A stretch of DNA of 16,187 bases from the NCBI GenBank assembly GCA_035283065.1, contig DATEUP010000242.1, positions 1 to 16,187 on the forward strand, read 5' to 3'. Below, one piece after another: positions 7,392 to 13,374 of this stretch (position 1 is its first letter; the number at the start of each line of letters is the position of its first letter). The notes under the pieces are model-generated. The model saw only the letters and a program-made list of their open reading frames with translations. It made no database searches and was not told where the DNA came from. The translations under genes were made by a program, and so were the position numbers. The stretch comes from DATEUP01 sp035283065. GTDB lineage: Archaea; Thermoplasmatota; DTKX01; DATEUP01.

Positions 7392-7427
7392 CCCCCGCGC
7401 GAGCGCCTCCAAGGCGGCGCGCGGGGG
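7392..7427. repeat. Long GC-rich hairpin after gdhA
   Basis: A perfect 10-bp outer stem pairs CCCCCGCGCG (7392-7401) with CGCGCGGGGG (7418-7427). A 5-bp inner stem pairs CGCCT (7404-7408) with AGGCG (7412-7416) around a 3-nt loop, separated by a small internal loop. It begins 20 nt after the gdhA stop. No T-run follows, so it is not a classical intrinsic terminator. It could stabilise the 3' end of the gdhA mRNA or pause polymerase. Confidence 0.6.
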
Positions 7428-7523
7428 CTTCAACAAACTACATCTAGCCCGCCAACTGCGCCATTTCCGTGAGTTTGGCAAAGCGCCTGCACAGCACCAA
7501 ACGAGCGCGGCTCGCGCGCGCAA

Positions 7524-7537
7524 TATGTTTTTATACG
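7524..7537 (+). promoter_or_regulatory. Strong TATA box upstream of the CXCH secreted protein gene
   Basis: ATGTTTTTATACGC contains TTTTTATA, the best TATA match in the window. Transcription would start near 7558, giving a leader of about 85 nt. A short palindrome, CGAGC-GCG-GCTCG (7502-7514), lies just upstream of it. Confidence 0.6.
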
Positions 7538-7644
7538 CTCCCGCGGCTTTCACCGCCTGCCGGTGCGGCTGGCTCGGGCGTTTAACGCGCCATTGTGTCG
7601 CCAGAGCACCGCAGCGCCCAAGGATCACGGGGGTCAAGACCGCG

Positions 7645-8670
7645 ATGCGCGCCACCTCCAGGGCCGCGGCCCTCGCGCTTGCTGCGCTCGCGCTCTGCGC
7701 GCTTGTCGCGTTCTCCTCGACGCCCGTCTACTCGCTCTCCACGGGCGTGAGCCTCAGCGAGACTGGAACGGGGGCCGCGCGCGGCTGCACGTGCCACTCG
7801 AACGTGCAAAACGGCGCCGCCCACGTGACCTTCACGGTCGACAGCGTTACGAACGGCTACTATGAGGGCGGCAGGACCTACACGATGCACCTCGCCTTCG
7901 TCGACGACGAGGTCCCGATGTCGACGGACCCCGCGGCGAACAAGGGGGGCTTTGCCGTGAGCGCCTCGGCGGGCGCGTTCAAGGCCGACGCAAACAGCAC
8001 GATCGAGGTCGGGGCCACGACCTATACGACCGTGGAGACGCGGGACCTTGGCCTCTCGATCACGCACACGAAGGACGGCGACATCCATGCGAACCGGTCA
8101 TTCGCCTTCTCCTGGACCGCGCCCGAGTCGAACGCGTCGGACGTGACCTTTGACATCGTCGTAAACGCGGTGAACGGCGACAACGCGAACACGAACGCGG
8201 ACCGGTGGACCCGCGCGCACGTCGTACTGCCCGGCCAGCCCGGGGCCGGCGTTGGCGCCGAGGTCGACATCTCGAAGCTCGGCGTGCCGCTGCGCGCCTA
8301 TTGGCTCGGCGTGATCGGGATCCTCTCCACGATCTTCCTGCTCGTCCTTTCCTTCTTCGTCATCCGCACGGGCTCGAAGTTCTACGAGTTTGGCCTGCCG
8401 CGCGGCCAGGTGAAGGCCGTGAAGGTGCGGACGATCCCGCCGCCGAAGAACAAGGGCGCCTACGGGGTGATCGCCGGGCTCATCGTGATCCTCATGCTGA
8501 TCGTCTGGACGTTCCTCTCGGTGGCCGACGAGCAGCTCGACGCGCTCAAGGCCTCCATGTTCGTGCTCGGCTTCGCGATCGTCGTGGCGCTCACGTTCGT
8601 GTATTACATCCGGGCGTTTTTGCCCATCGTCGACGTCCTGGAAGAGGAAACTGTGGAGCCTCTGCGGTAG
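7645..8670 (+). CDS. Secreted/membrane-anchored protein with an N-terminal CXCH motif
   Basis: A 341-residue protein. It has a signal peptide (residues 1 to about 30, AALALAALALCALVAF core) and then a mature N terminus with GCTCHSN (C48, C50, H51). A beta-rich extracellular domain (about 55-210) follows with sequons NST, NRS and NAS. The C terminus has three membrane segments at about 222-243, 276-296 and 308-329 with a basic cytoplasmic loop. The layout of a short Cys/His motif directly followed by a beta-sandwich and a C-terminal anchor recalls Reeler-like or haem-binding surface proteins. However, the motif is CXCH, one residue shorter than a c-type haem site CXXCH. The ATG at 7645 has GGGGGT 10 nt upstream; the reading frame stays open much further upstream but as gdhA shadow. 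Function is unknown; an extracytoplasmic metal or redox role is inference. Confidence 0.85.
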   Translation: MRATSRAAALALAALALCALVAFSSTPVYSLSTGVSLSETGTGAARGCTCHSNVQNGAAHVTFTVDSVTNGYYEGGRTYTMHLAFVDDEVPMSTDPAANKGGFAVSASAGAFKADANSTIEVGATTYTTVETRDLGLSITHTKDGDIHANRSFAFSWTAPESNASDVTFDIVVNAVNGDNANTNADRWTRAHVVLPGQPGAGVGAEVDISKLGVPLRAYWLGVIGILSTIFLLVLSFFVIRTGSKFYEFGLPRGQVKAVKVRTIPPPKNKGAYGVIAGLIVILMLIVWTFLSVADEQLDALKASMFVLGFAIVVALTFVYYIRAFLPIVDVLEEETVEPLR

Positions 8671-8730
8671 CCCGGTCAAACACGCGCCTGTTCCCGCGCG
8701 GTCCAAGGCCGCGCCCCGTTTCCCGCGTGC

Positions 8731-9273
8731 TCACGCCGCGCGAGAGGCCGCCGACTTCCACGTCGAGTGGGCCGCCGCGGCAAGGACCGCCGCGATTGCG
8801 ACCATCGCGGCGCCAATCACGAGCAGGTCGCTGTTGTGGAGGAGGAAGCTCGAGGTCGCGGCCTGCGGCAGGCTCGCGGCGGAGGCGCCCGCCGCGCGGT
8901 CCGTCCCGTAGGCGAAGGGGACGTTGTAGCCGCCAAGGTAGCTCATGATTTGGTAGATCCCGAAGCTCACGGCCACCGCGGTCGCGGCGAGCATGAGCGC
9001 GATCTGCACGCGCTCCGGGTGCAGGAGCTGGGCGCCTTTCAGCGAGAGGGTGTAGTAGACCCACTTGCGGTCGCCTTCCTTTTTCTTGACGAGGCCCGCC
9101 TCGACGAGCCTTGTCAGGTGCTTGTGGACCGCACTCTTGTTCACGGCCATCGCGTTTGCAAGGTCCGTGACGGTAAGTTGCGTGTTGTCGAGCTTCTTGA
9201 GGATCTCGATCCGGGTGTCGGAGGCGAGCGCCTTGAAGGACTCCTGGTCGAGGACGATCTTCCGGTTGATCAT
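8731..9273 (-). CDS. ArsR-like winged-helix regulator with two C-terminal membrane segments
   Basis: A 180-residue protein. The N-terminal winged helix-turn-helix (about 8-85) has ALASDTRIEILKKL (helix 1-2). It continues with LTVTDLANAMAVNKSAVHKHLTRLVEAGLV (recognition helix region 33-62) and the wing KKKEGDRKWVYYTLS. There are no Cys residues for metal sensing. Two hydrophobic helices follow at about 88-113 and 149-168, so the DNA-binding domain is probably tethered to the inner face of the membrane. A 35-residue loop separates them. Start ATG at 9273. A TATA-like TTCATATG lies about 38 nt upstream, overlapping a palindrome that could be its own operator. It is convergent with the CXCH protein gene (60-nt gap), which is its nearest candidate partner. 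The inducing signal is unknown. Confidence 0.9.
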   Translation of the reverse strand: MINRKIVLDQESFKALASDTRIEILKKLDNTQLTVTDLANAMAVNKSAVHKHLTRLVEAGLVKKKEGDRKWVYYTLSLKGAQLLHPERVQIALMLAATAVAVSFGIYQIMSYLGGYNVPFAYGTDRAAGASAASLPQAATSSFLLHNSDLLVIGAAMVAIAAVLAAAAHSTWKSAASRAA

Positions 9274-9304
9274 CGGATCGCAGCCTTTACGATGCCGCGG
9301 GAGC

Positions 9305-9320
9305 CCATATGAACGTATGG
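9305..9320. promoter_or_regulatory. Palindrome CCATA-N6-TATGG overlapping a TATA-like box
   Basis: CCATA (9305-9309) and TATGG (9316-9320) are perfect inverted 5-mers with a 6-nt spacer. On the minus strand the site includes TTCATATG, the likely TATA box of the winged-helix gene, whose start is 32 nt away. A dimeric regulator bound here would block TBP. This is a candidate autoregulatory operator; nothing proves binding. Confidence 0.4.
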
Positions 9321-9460
9321 AGCCTGGTTCGCACCCCAGTGAACGCCCGGCCGCCTGGCCTTCCGGGGGGTGGTGGAGGCGGGTTGCCTGGCTCAGCCTG
9401 GCTCACGCCGGCGCCCGGCCGCCCCCCGCAAGTGAGCCGCTTCGTGAACCGAACTCGCTA
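9321..9460. other. Intergenic GC-rich stretch with a tandem 10-mer
   Basis: No convincing gene lies here. The one notable structure is GCCTGGCTCA repeated twice head-to-tail (9386-9405). A + strand open frame starting at the ATG at 9317 encodes a Pro/Trp/Arg-rich low-complexity peptide and was not accepted. Confidence 0.4.
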
Positions 9461-9514
9461 GTTTAAGTGCCCGACCTTTGTAGGCGACTTGTCCGTGAGG
9501 GACACCCCAAGTCG
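9461..9514 (+). promoter_or_regulatory. Possible promoter and structured leader for the 39-aa ORF
   Basis: GTTTAAG (9461-9467) is a weak TATA-like element. Downstream, CGACTT (9485-9490) pairs with AAGTCG (9509-9514), and an inner GTCC/GGAC stem (9491-9494 with 9500-9503) continues it with a bulge. If transcription begins about 27 nt after the TATA centre, the hairpin forms most of the leader of the small ORF at 9524. Confidence 0.3.
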
Positions 9515-9523
9515 GCGAGTTGT

Positions 9524-9643
9524 ATGTCGGATGCCGCTTTCCGTGCAGCCCAGGCGTGGCGGCTTGCGCCGCTGCTTGCGGTCTGCCTGATCGTCCTCAC
9601 GGCGCTCCTTGAGATCGGGATGGGCGCCGGCCCATCCGTTTGA
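9524..9643 (+). CDS. Possible 39-residue single-span membrane peptide
   Basis: An ATG-initiated open frame of 40 codons. The peptide has a polar N terminus (MSDAAFRAAQAWR), one hydrophobic helix at about residues 14-32 (LAPLLAVCLIVLTALLEIG) and a short tail. This is the composition of a genuine small membrane protein. It has its own weak TATA-like box and a leader hairpin upstream. The ribosome-binding site is poor (GCGAG before the ATG). It occupies a gap where no other frame is convincing and ends 16 nt before the end of the convergent queE. I recognise no family. Real coding is plausible but unproven; a chance open frame in GC-rich DNA is the alternative. Confidence 0.4.
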   Translation: MSDAAFRAAQAWRLAPLLAVCLIVLTALLEIGMGAGPSV

Positions 9644-9659
9644 AGGGGGCCTTGCGGGC

Positions 9660-10436
9660 TTACCGCCCGGGGACGCCGCCCCACAGGAGTTTGTGGAGCT
9701 GCGGCAGCACGCGCGCGTCGAGGCCGTCGCGCCGCGCCCACTCCGCGAGCTTGGCGACTCCTTCAAGGCCGCCCCCGACGGGCTGGAGGACGACCTCCGC
9801 CTCAACGGAGCGGGCGCGGGTCGCCATCACATCGCGCATGTAGGCGAAGTCGCGTTCGTCGGCAATCACGAACTTGAGCTGGTCCTTCGCGCGAAGGCGA
9901 GCGAGGTTGTCCCAGAGCATCTCGCCCTCCTCGCCCGACGAGGGGCACTTCACGTCCATCGAGACGCAGACGGCGTCCTCCAGGAGCGCGCCCTCGACCC
10001 GCCTTGACCCGGAGGTCTCCACGACGATGCGGTACCCGCGGGCAAGGAGGGCCTTCACGAAGTCCTGGTGCTCCTTCTGGAGGAGGGGCTCGCCACCCGT
10101 GAGGCACACGCGCCGGACAGGAAGGAACCCCTCGACCTCCTTCAACAGGTCCTTGACCTCCACCCAGCGGCCGCCGGTGAAGGAGTACTCGGTGTCGCAC
10201 CAGGCGCAGCGCAGGTTGCAGCCTGTGAGCCGGACGAACACGGTGGGCAGCCCGATGTCTCGGCCCTCGCCCTGGAGCGAGAGGAAGACCTCCGTCACCC
10301 GCAGCGCCGCGCCCGCGGGTTTCTTCCGGGCGTCTTGGAGAGGGGCCACGCGCTCGGCGGGGGGCTGCGCCAGCGCGGCCTTCGAGAGCCCGCCCGAGCG
10401 GGGGGTGCGCGCCCCCTTGGGTTCTCCCTTCGCCAC
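9660..10436 (-). CDS. queE: 7-carboxy-7-deazaguanine synthase (radical SAM)
   Basis: Converts 6-carboxytetrahydropterin to 7-carboxy-7-deazaguanine, the second dedicated step toward preQ0, which archaea use for archaeosine at tRNA position 15. The SLQGEG block (53-58) precedes the radical-SAM cluster motif CNLRCAWC (Cys 73, 77, 80, CX3CX2C). LTGGEPLLQ (112-120), VETSGS (139-144) and MDVKCPSSG (160-168) follow, and the C terminus has the conserved LPQLHKLLW. The first about 45 residues (Ala/Pro/Lys/Arg-rich) are not part of the family. The start is GTG at 10436, but internal GTGs such as the one at residue 47 would remove the extension, and no ribosome-binding site decides. It lies 42 nt downstream of queC on the same strand, which makes a biosynthetic operon. 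Confidence 0.94.
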   Translation of the reverse strand: MAKGEPKGARTPRSGGLSKAALAQPPAERVAPLQDARKKPAGAALRVTEVFLSLQGEGRDIGLPTVFVRLTGCNLRCAWCDTEYSFTGGRWVEVKDLLKEVEGFLPVRRVCLTGGEPLLQKEHQDFVKALLARGYRIVVETSGSRRVEGALLEDAVCVSMDVKCPSSGEEGEMLWDNLARLRAKDQLKFVIADERDFAYMRDVMATRARSVEAEVVLQPVGGGLEGVAKLAEWARRDGLDARVLPQLHKLLWGGVPGR

Positions 10437-10478
10437 GGTGCGCGCGAGGTGGCTCGGGGGATTTGAGCGTGTAGGTGC

Positions 10479-11198
10479 CTAGGGGCGCAAAGCGCGCCGC
10501 GGGCCACGCCGGTAAACCACGGGGTCCGTAAGGCCCGCCTCGCGGAACCCCTTGAGGCGCAGGAGGCACGAATCGCAGCGCCCGCAAGCGAGGGGGGCGC
10601 CGAGGTAGCAGCTCCAGGTGAGCTCGAGGGGCACGCGGAGGCGTACCGCCAGGCGCACGATGTCGGCCTTGGTTTTCGAAACCAGGGGCGCCTTTATGCG
10701 GATCGGCCGGCCCTCGACGCCAGCCTTGGTCCCGAGGGCGAGCGCGCGTTCGAAGGCCTTGAGAAAGGCGGGCCGGCAGTCCGGGTACCCCGAGTAGTCG
10801 ACCGCCGTTGCGCCGATGTAGACCGCGCGCGCGCCCCGCGCCTCCGCGAAGGCGGCGGCAAGTGCGAGCAGAACGGCGTTTCGCGCAGGCACGTAGGTGA
10901 CGGGGATTCCGCGGCCGATCGCGCGAGCGCTTCGCCCGCGGGGCACCTTGATGGCCCGGTCGGTGAGCGCGCTTGCCGCGAAATGGTCGAGCGGCGCCCG
11001 CACGACGAGGTGCTCGCGGACACGCAGCGCGCGGGCGACCCTGCGCGCGCTCTCGACCTCCCGGAGGTGCCGCTGGCCGTAAGCCACCGTGAGGGCAAGC
11101 AAGGCGAAGCCGTCGCGCTTGGCGCAGGCCCCGGCCGTGGCCGAGTCGAGGCCGCCCGAAAGGAGGACGACCGCAAGGGGCTTTCGCCGTGCCGCCAA
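10479..11198 (-). CDS. queC: 7-cyano-7-deazaguanine (preQ0) synthase
   Basis: ATP-dependent enzyme turning 7-carboxy-7-deazaguanine into preQ0. The 239-residue protein has the PP-loop SGGLDS (14-19), AYGQRH (39-44), VPARN (103-107) and IGATAVDYSGYPDCR (128-142). The zinc site is formed by C197 plus CGRCDSC (C205, C208, C211). The start is TTG at 11198, supported by GGAGGTC six bases upstream, one of the best ribosome-binding sites here. It is divergent from the decarboxylase gene with only 50 nt between start codons, so the two promoters overlap. It is followed by queE; no queD or tgtA lies within the window. Confidence 0.96.
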   Translation of the reverse strand: MAARRKPLAVVLLSGGLDSATAGACAKRDGFALLALTVAYGQRHLREVESARRVARALRVREHLVVRAPLDHFAASALTDRAIKVPRGRSARAIGRGIPVTYVPARNAVLLALAAAFAEARGARAVYIGATAVDYSGYPDCRPAFLKAFERALALGTKAGVEGRPIRIKAPLVSKTKADIVRLAVRLRVPLELTWSCYLGAPLACGRCDSCLLRLKGFREAGLTDPVVYRRGPRRALRP

Positions 11199-11248
11199 CC
11201 GTTTGACCTCCGGGAAAGGTTATCGCAGGCCTCGGGATTTGACCCTTC

Positions 11249-11926
11249 GTGAAAGCCGCGCGCGGGACGCCTTGGCGGTTCATCGCCCTCAACGGGACCG
11301 GGGCCTTCGCGCTGCTCGCGTTCACGCTGGCCATGGTCTTTGGGTCGAGCCTTGAGCGCCCGCACCTCCTCCTTGACATCGTGCTGCCGCTGCTCACGCT
11401 GCTCGCCTTCGTTTGGCTTGACCTCCTCCTGCTTTTTTTCCGCGACCCTGAACGGCGCGTGGGCGAGGGGTGCGTCGCGCCGGCCGACGGGCGCGTCGAG
11501 GCGGCCTCCGTTTCCGGCGGCGTTGCAAGGGTCTCGATCTTCCTCGGCGTCTTCAACGTCCACGTCGTGCGCGCGCCGCTCTCGGGGCGAGTGACGCGGC
11601 TCGAGCACCGCCCGGGAGGCCGCCGCTTGGCCTTTTCGAAAGAATCGGCGCACAACCAGCGCGTGGTCGTCGAGCTTGCCGGCGAAGGGGGGCCCGCGGT
11701 CCTCACGCTGATCGCGGGCGCCTTTGCCGACCGTATCCTCCCCTACGTGGCGGTCGGCGACCTGCTCTCGAAGGGCGAGCGGCTCGGGATCATCAAGTTC
11801 GGCTCGCGCGTCGACCTCGAGGTCCCGGCCCTCCCGCCGCTTGCCCTGCTCGTGAAGCCCGGCGACACCGTTAAGGCCGGCGAGACCGCAATCCTTGCCC
11901 CCCCAAGGGAGGCCGCCTCGCCTTGA
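11249..11926 (+). CDS. psd: Phosphatidylserine/archaetidylserine decarboxylase proenzyme
   Basis: Decarboxylates the serine headgroup of a membrane lipid to ethanolamine; in archaea the substrate is expected to be archaetidylserine. The 225-residue length matches the short archaeal-type proenzyme. It has an N-terminal membrane hairpin (about 12-32 and 41-64), FFRDPER (63-69), APADG (77-81, D80) and VFNVHVVRAP (101-110, H105). A late FGS motif (184-186) is where self-cleavage between G185 and S186 makes the pyruvoyl group on the small subunit. The GTG start at 11249 lacks a clear ribosome-binding site. An AT-richer GGTTATC about 30 nt upstream could serve a leaderless transcript. The stop overlaps the start of the synthase gene by 4 nt. 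Confidence 0.93.
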   Translation: MKAARGTPWRFIALNGTGAFALLAFTLAMVFGSSLERPHLLLDIVLPLLTLLAFVWLDLLLLFFRDPERRVGEGCVAPADGRVEAASVSGGVARVSIFLGVFNVHVVRAPLSGRVTRLEHRPGGRRLAFSKESAHNQRVVVELAGEGGPAVLTLIAGAFADRILPYVAVGDLLSKGERLGIIKFGSRVDLEVPALPPLALLVKPGDTVKAGETAILAPPREAASP

Positions 11927-12723
11927 CGATCTTCAAGCTCCTTCGCGCGGCCGACGCCTTCACGATGGTCAACGCCGCGCTCGGGTTCCTCGCGATCACG
12001 TACATCTCGGACCACAAGTACGCGCTTGCCGAGGCCCTGCTCCTTGGCGCCGTCATCGCCGACGGGCTCGACGGCCTCGTCGCGCGCCGGTTTGGAGGCG
12101 GCAAGGAGAGCCTCGGCGACTACCTCGACATCATGGCCGACTACCTGAGCTTCTGCGTGGCCCCCGCGATCCTCTTCTACCAGCTCCACTTCGACGTCGC
12201 GGCTGCGCCGTCCGCGACCCTCCCGCAGGACGCCCTCGTCGGGGTCGCCGCCGGGCTCTTCGTGCTCTTCGGGCTCCTGCGCCTCGCCCGCCATGTCGCG
12301 AAGAGCGGCCCGCAGGCCGGGCGCTTTGCGGGGCTCCCCACCACCGGCGCGGGGTTCTTCGTCGTCCTCCTGGTCGCTCTGGGCGGCGTCGGCGACCTCG
12401 CCGCGGCGGCCCTTGTGGCCCTGCTGGCCGTCCTCATGGTCACGGAAATCCCCTACCCTAAGGTCCGTGGGGCGCTTGCCGGGGCCTCCGGCGCCCTTGT
12501 CGCGGCTCCCGCCCTGGTGCTCCTGGCGCTCCCGCAGGGCGACGCCGTCCGCAACGCCGTGCTCCTCGTGGCGCTCGCGGGCGCAAGCGCCTACGCGGCC
12601 TCCGGCGTCGCACTCACGCTTGCGCGCGTCCCGCCAGCACCCGACAGGCAGGGGGCCGAAGGCGGCGCGGAGGGCGCCCCGGACAACACTCAGGAGGTCG
12701 ACCCGGACAGCGGAAGCGCGTGA
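11923..12723 (+). CDS. pssA: CDP-alcohol phosphatidyltransferase, probable archaetidylserine synthase
   Basis: Integral membrane enzyme expected to transfer a CDP-activated lipid to serine, making the substrate for the decarboxylase encoded just before it. The family signature is D47-x2-D50-G51-x2-A54-R55, then G65-x3-D69-x3-D73, holding the catalytic metals. Further hydrophobic segments extend to about residue 235, giving roughly six to eight membrane spans. The last 30 residues are a hydrophilic acidic tail. It begins at a TTG whose last two bases are part of the psd TGA stop (4-nt overlap), with AGGGAGG about 10 nt upstream. Pairing with psd is the main reason to favour serine over inositol or glycerol phosphate as acceptor. 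Confidence 0.9.
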   Translation: MTIFKLLRAADAFTMVNAALGFLAITYISDHKYALAEALLLGAVIADGLDGLVARRFGGGKESLGDYLDIMADYLSFCVAPAILFYQLHFDVAAAPSATLPQDALVGVAAGLFVLFGLLRLARHVAKSGPQAGRFAGLPTTGAGFFVVLLVALGGVGDLAAAALVALLAVLMVTEIPYPKVRGALAGASGALVAAPALVLLALPQGDAVRNAVLLVALAGASAYAASGVALTLARVPPAPDRQGAEGGAEGAPDNTQEVDPDSGSA

Positions 12724-12725
12724 AA

Positions 12726-12740
12726 AGTCGAATCTCGACT
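12726..12740. repeat. Perfect hairpin AGTCGA-ATC-TCGACT
   Basis: A 6-bp stem with a 3-nt loop begins 2 nt after the pssA stop. No T-run follows directly; the next AT-rich tract is the TATA box of the downstream gene. It could be an mRNA 3' end or a small operator. Confidence 0.45.
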
Positions 12741-12749
12741 GTGTGAACC

Positions 12750-12760
12750 ATTTTATTCAA
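12750..12760 (+). promoter_or_regulatory. TATA box for the NTPase-trm1 unit
   Basis: ATTTTATTCAA is a clear AT-rich element in the pssA-NTPase gap, 33-43 nt before the ATG at 12793 and 15-25 nt before the ATG at 12775. It marks a new transcription unit after the lipid operon. Confidence 0.5.
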
Positions 12761-12792
12761 TCCGGCCTATACGGATGCACGGAGCGCGCCGG

Positions 12793-13338
12793 ATGGCCAA
12801 GAGCGTAAAGATCGGGATAACAGGACTTCCGGGCTCGGGCAAGACCGAGGCCCTCGAGAAGGTCATCGGCATGCTCGAGGCCGACCAGAAGACCGTCGGG
12901 GGGATGGTCACGAAGCCCATGTTCGACCAGCACCGCCTCGTAGGGATCTTCGTGATCGACTGGATGACGAAGCAGAAGGACGTCCTCGCGCACATCGACT
13001 ACGAGTCGAATGTCTCGGTCGGCCGCTTCGGGGTCGACATGAAGAAGCTCGAGGAGGTCGGCGTCCACGCGATCGAGACCGCGATCGACAAGGCCGACAT
13101 CATCGTGATCGACGAGGTTGGCAAGATGGAGGTCGAGTCGCCCACGTTCGTGTCGGCCGTGAAGCGCGCGCTCGACGCGTCGAAGCCCATGCTGCTCACG
13201 CTCCACAAGAAGTCCCGGAACCCGCTCCTCCAGGACATCCGCAGGCGCGACGACGTCCGCATCCTCGAAGTGACGCCGATCAACCGCAACCTGTTGCCCT
13301 TCAAGATCATCAAGCTCCTCAAGGAAGAGGGCGGTTGA
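12793..13338 (+). CDS. THEP1-type nucleoside-triphosphatase
   Basis: A small P-loop NTPase of 181 residues. The Walker A loop is GLPGSGKT (11-18), followed by GGMVTKPM. Walker B is IIVIDEVGKME, the hallmark DEVGKME of the THEP1 family, and LLTLHKKSRNP follows where family members have the sensor region. Known members hydrolyse NTPs slowly, and their cellular role is unclear. The ATG at 12793 has GGAG 8 nt upstream and gives the usual short lead into the P loop (AKSVKIGITG). The ATG at 12775 adds six residues and could be used on a leaderless mRNA. It is followed 36 nt later by trm1, probably co-transcribed; whether this reflects a functional link is unknown. Confidence 0.92.
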   Translation: MAKSVKIGITGLPGSGKTEALEKVIGMLEADQKTVGGMVTKPMFDQHRLVGIFVIDWMTKQKDVLAHIDYESNVSVGRFGVDMKKLEEVGVHAIETAIDKADIIVIDEVGKMEVESPTFVSAVKRALDASKPMLLTLHKKSRNPLLQDIRRRDDVRILEVTPINRNLLPFKIIKLLKEEGG

Positions 13339-13374
13339 GGCGCAGGCCGGGGCCCGACGCCGGAGGCCTTTCCC

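Noticed and set aside
6862..7644. Upstream in-frame extension of the CXCH protein gene
   Set aside because: The extension runs through gdhA in a wrong frame; a signal peptide begins exactly at the ATG at 7645 and a promoter lies just upstream.
7373..7644. tRNA or other structured RNA gene in the gdhA downstream gap
   Set aside because: No T-loop consensus or cloverleaf could be traced; only the isolated hairpins and the TATA box stand out.
7786..7797. c-type cytochrome haem site
   Set aside because: The sequence encodes Cys-Thr-Cys-His, not CXXCH, so a standard covalent haem c call is not supported.
9386..9405. Tandem 10-mer as a repeat array or CRISPR remnant
   Set aside because: Only two directly adjacent copies with no spacers; most likely chance or slippage.
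9317..9466. 50-codon plus-strand ORF upstream of the small membrane peptide
   Set aside because: Pro/Trp/Arg-rich without hydrophobic or folded pattern, starts inside the palindrome and has no ribosome-binding site.
9802..11706. Minus-strand open frame of 634 codons
   Set aside because: It is a shadow of queE, queC and psd in GC-rich DNA; the protein is Arg/Pro/Gly-rich low complexity with no motif, while the overlapping frames have full family signatures.
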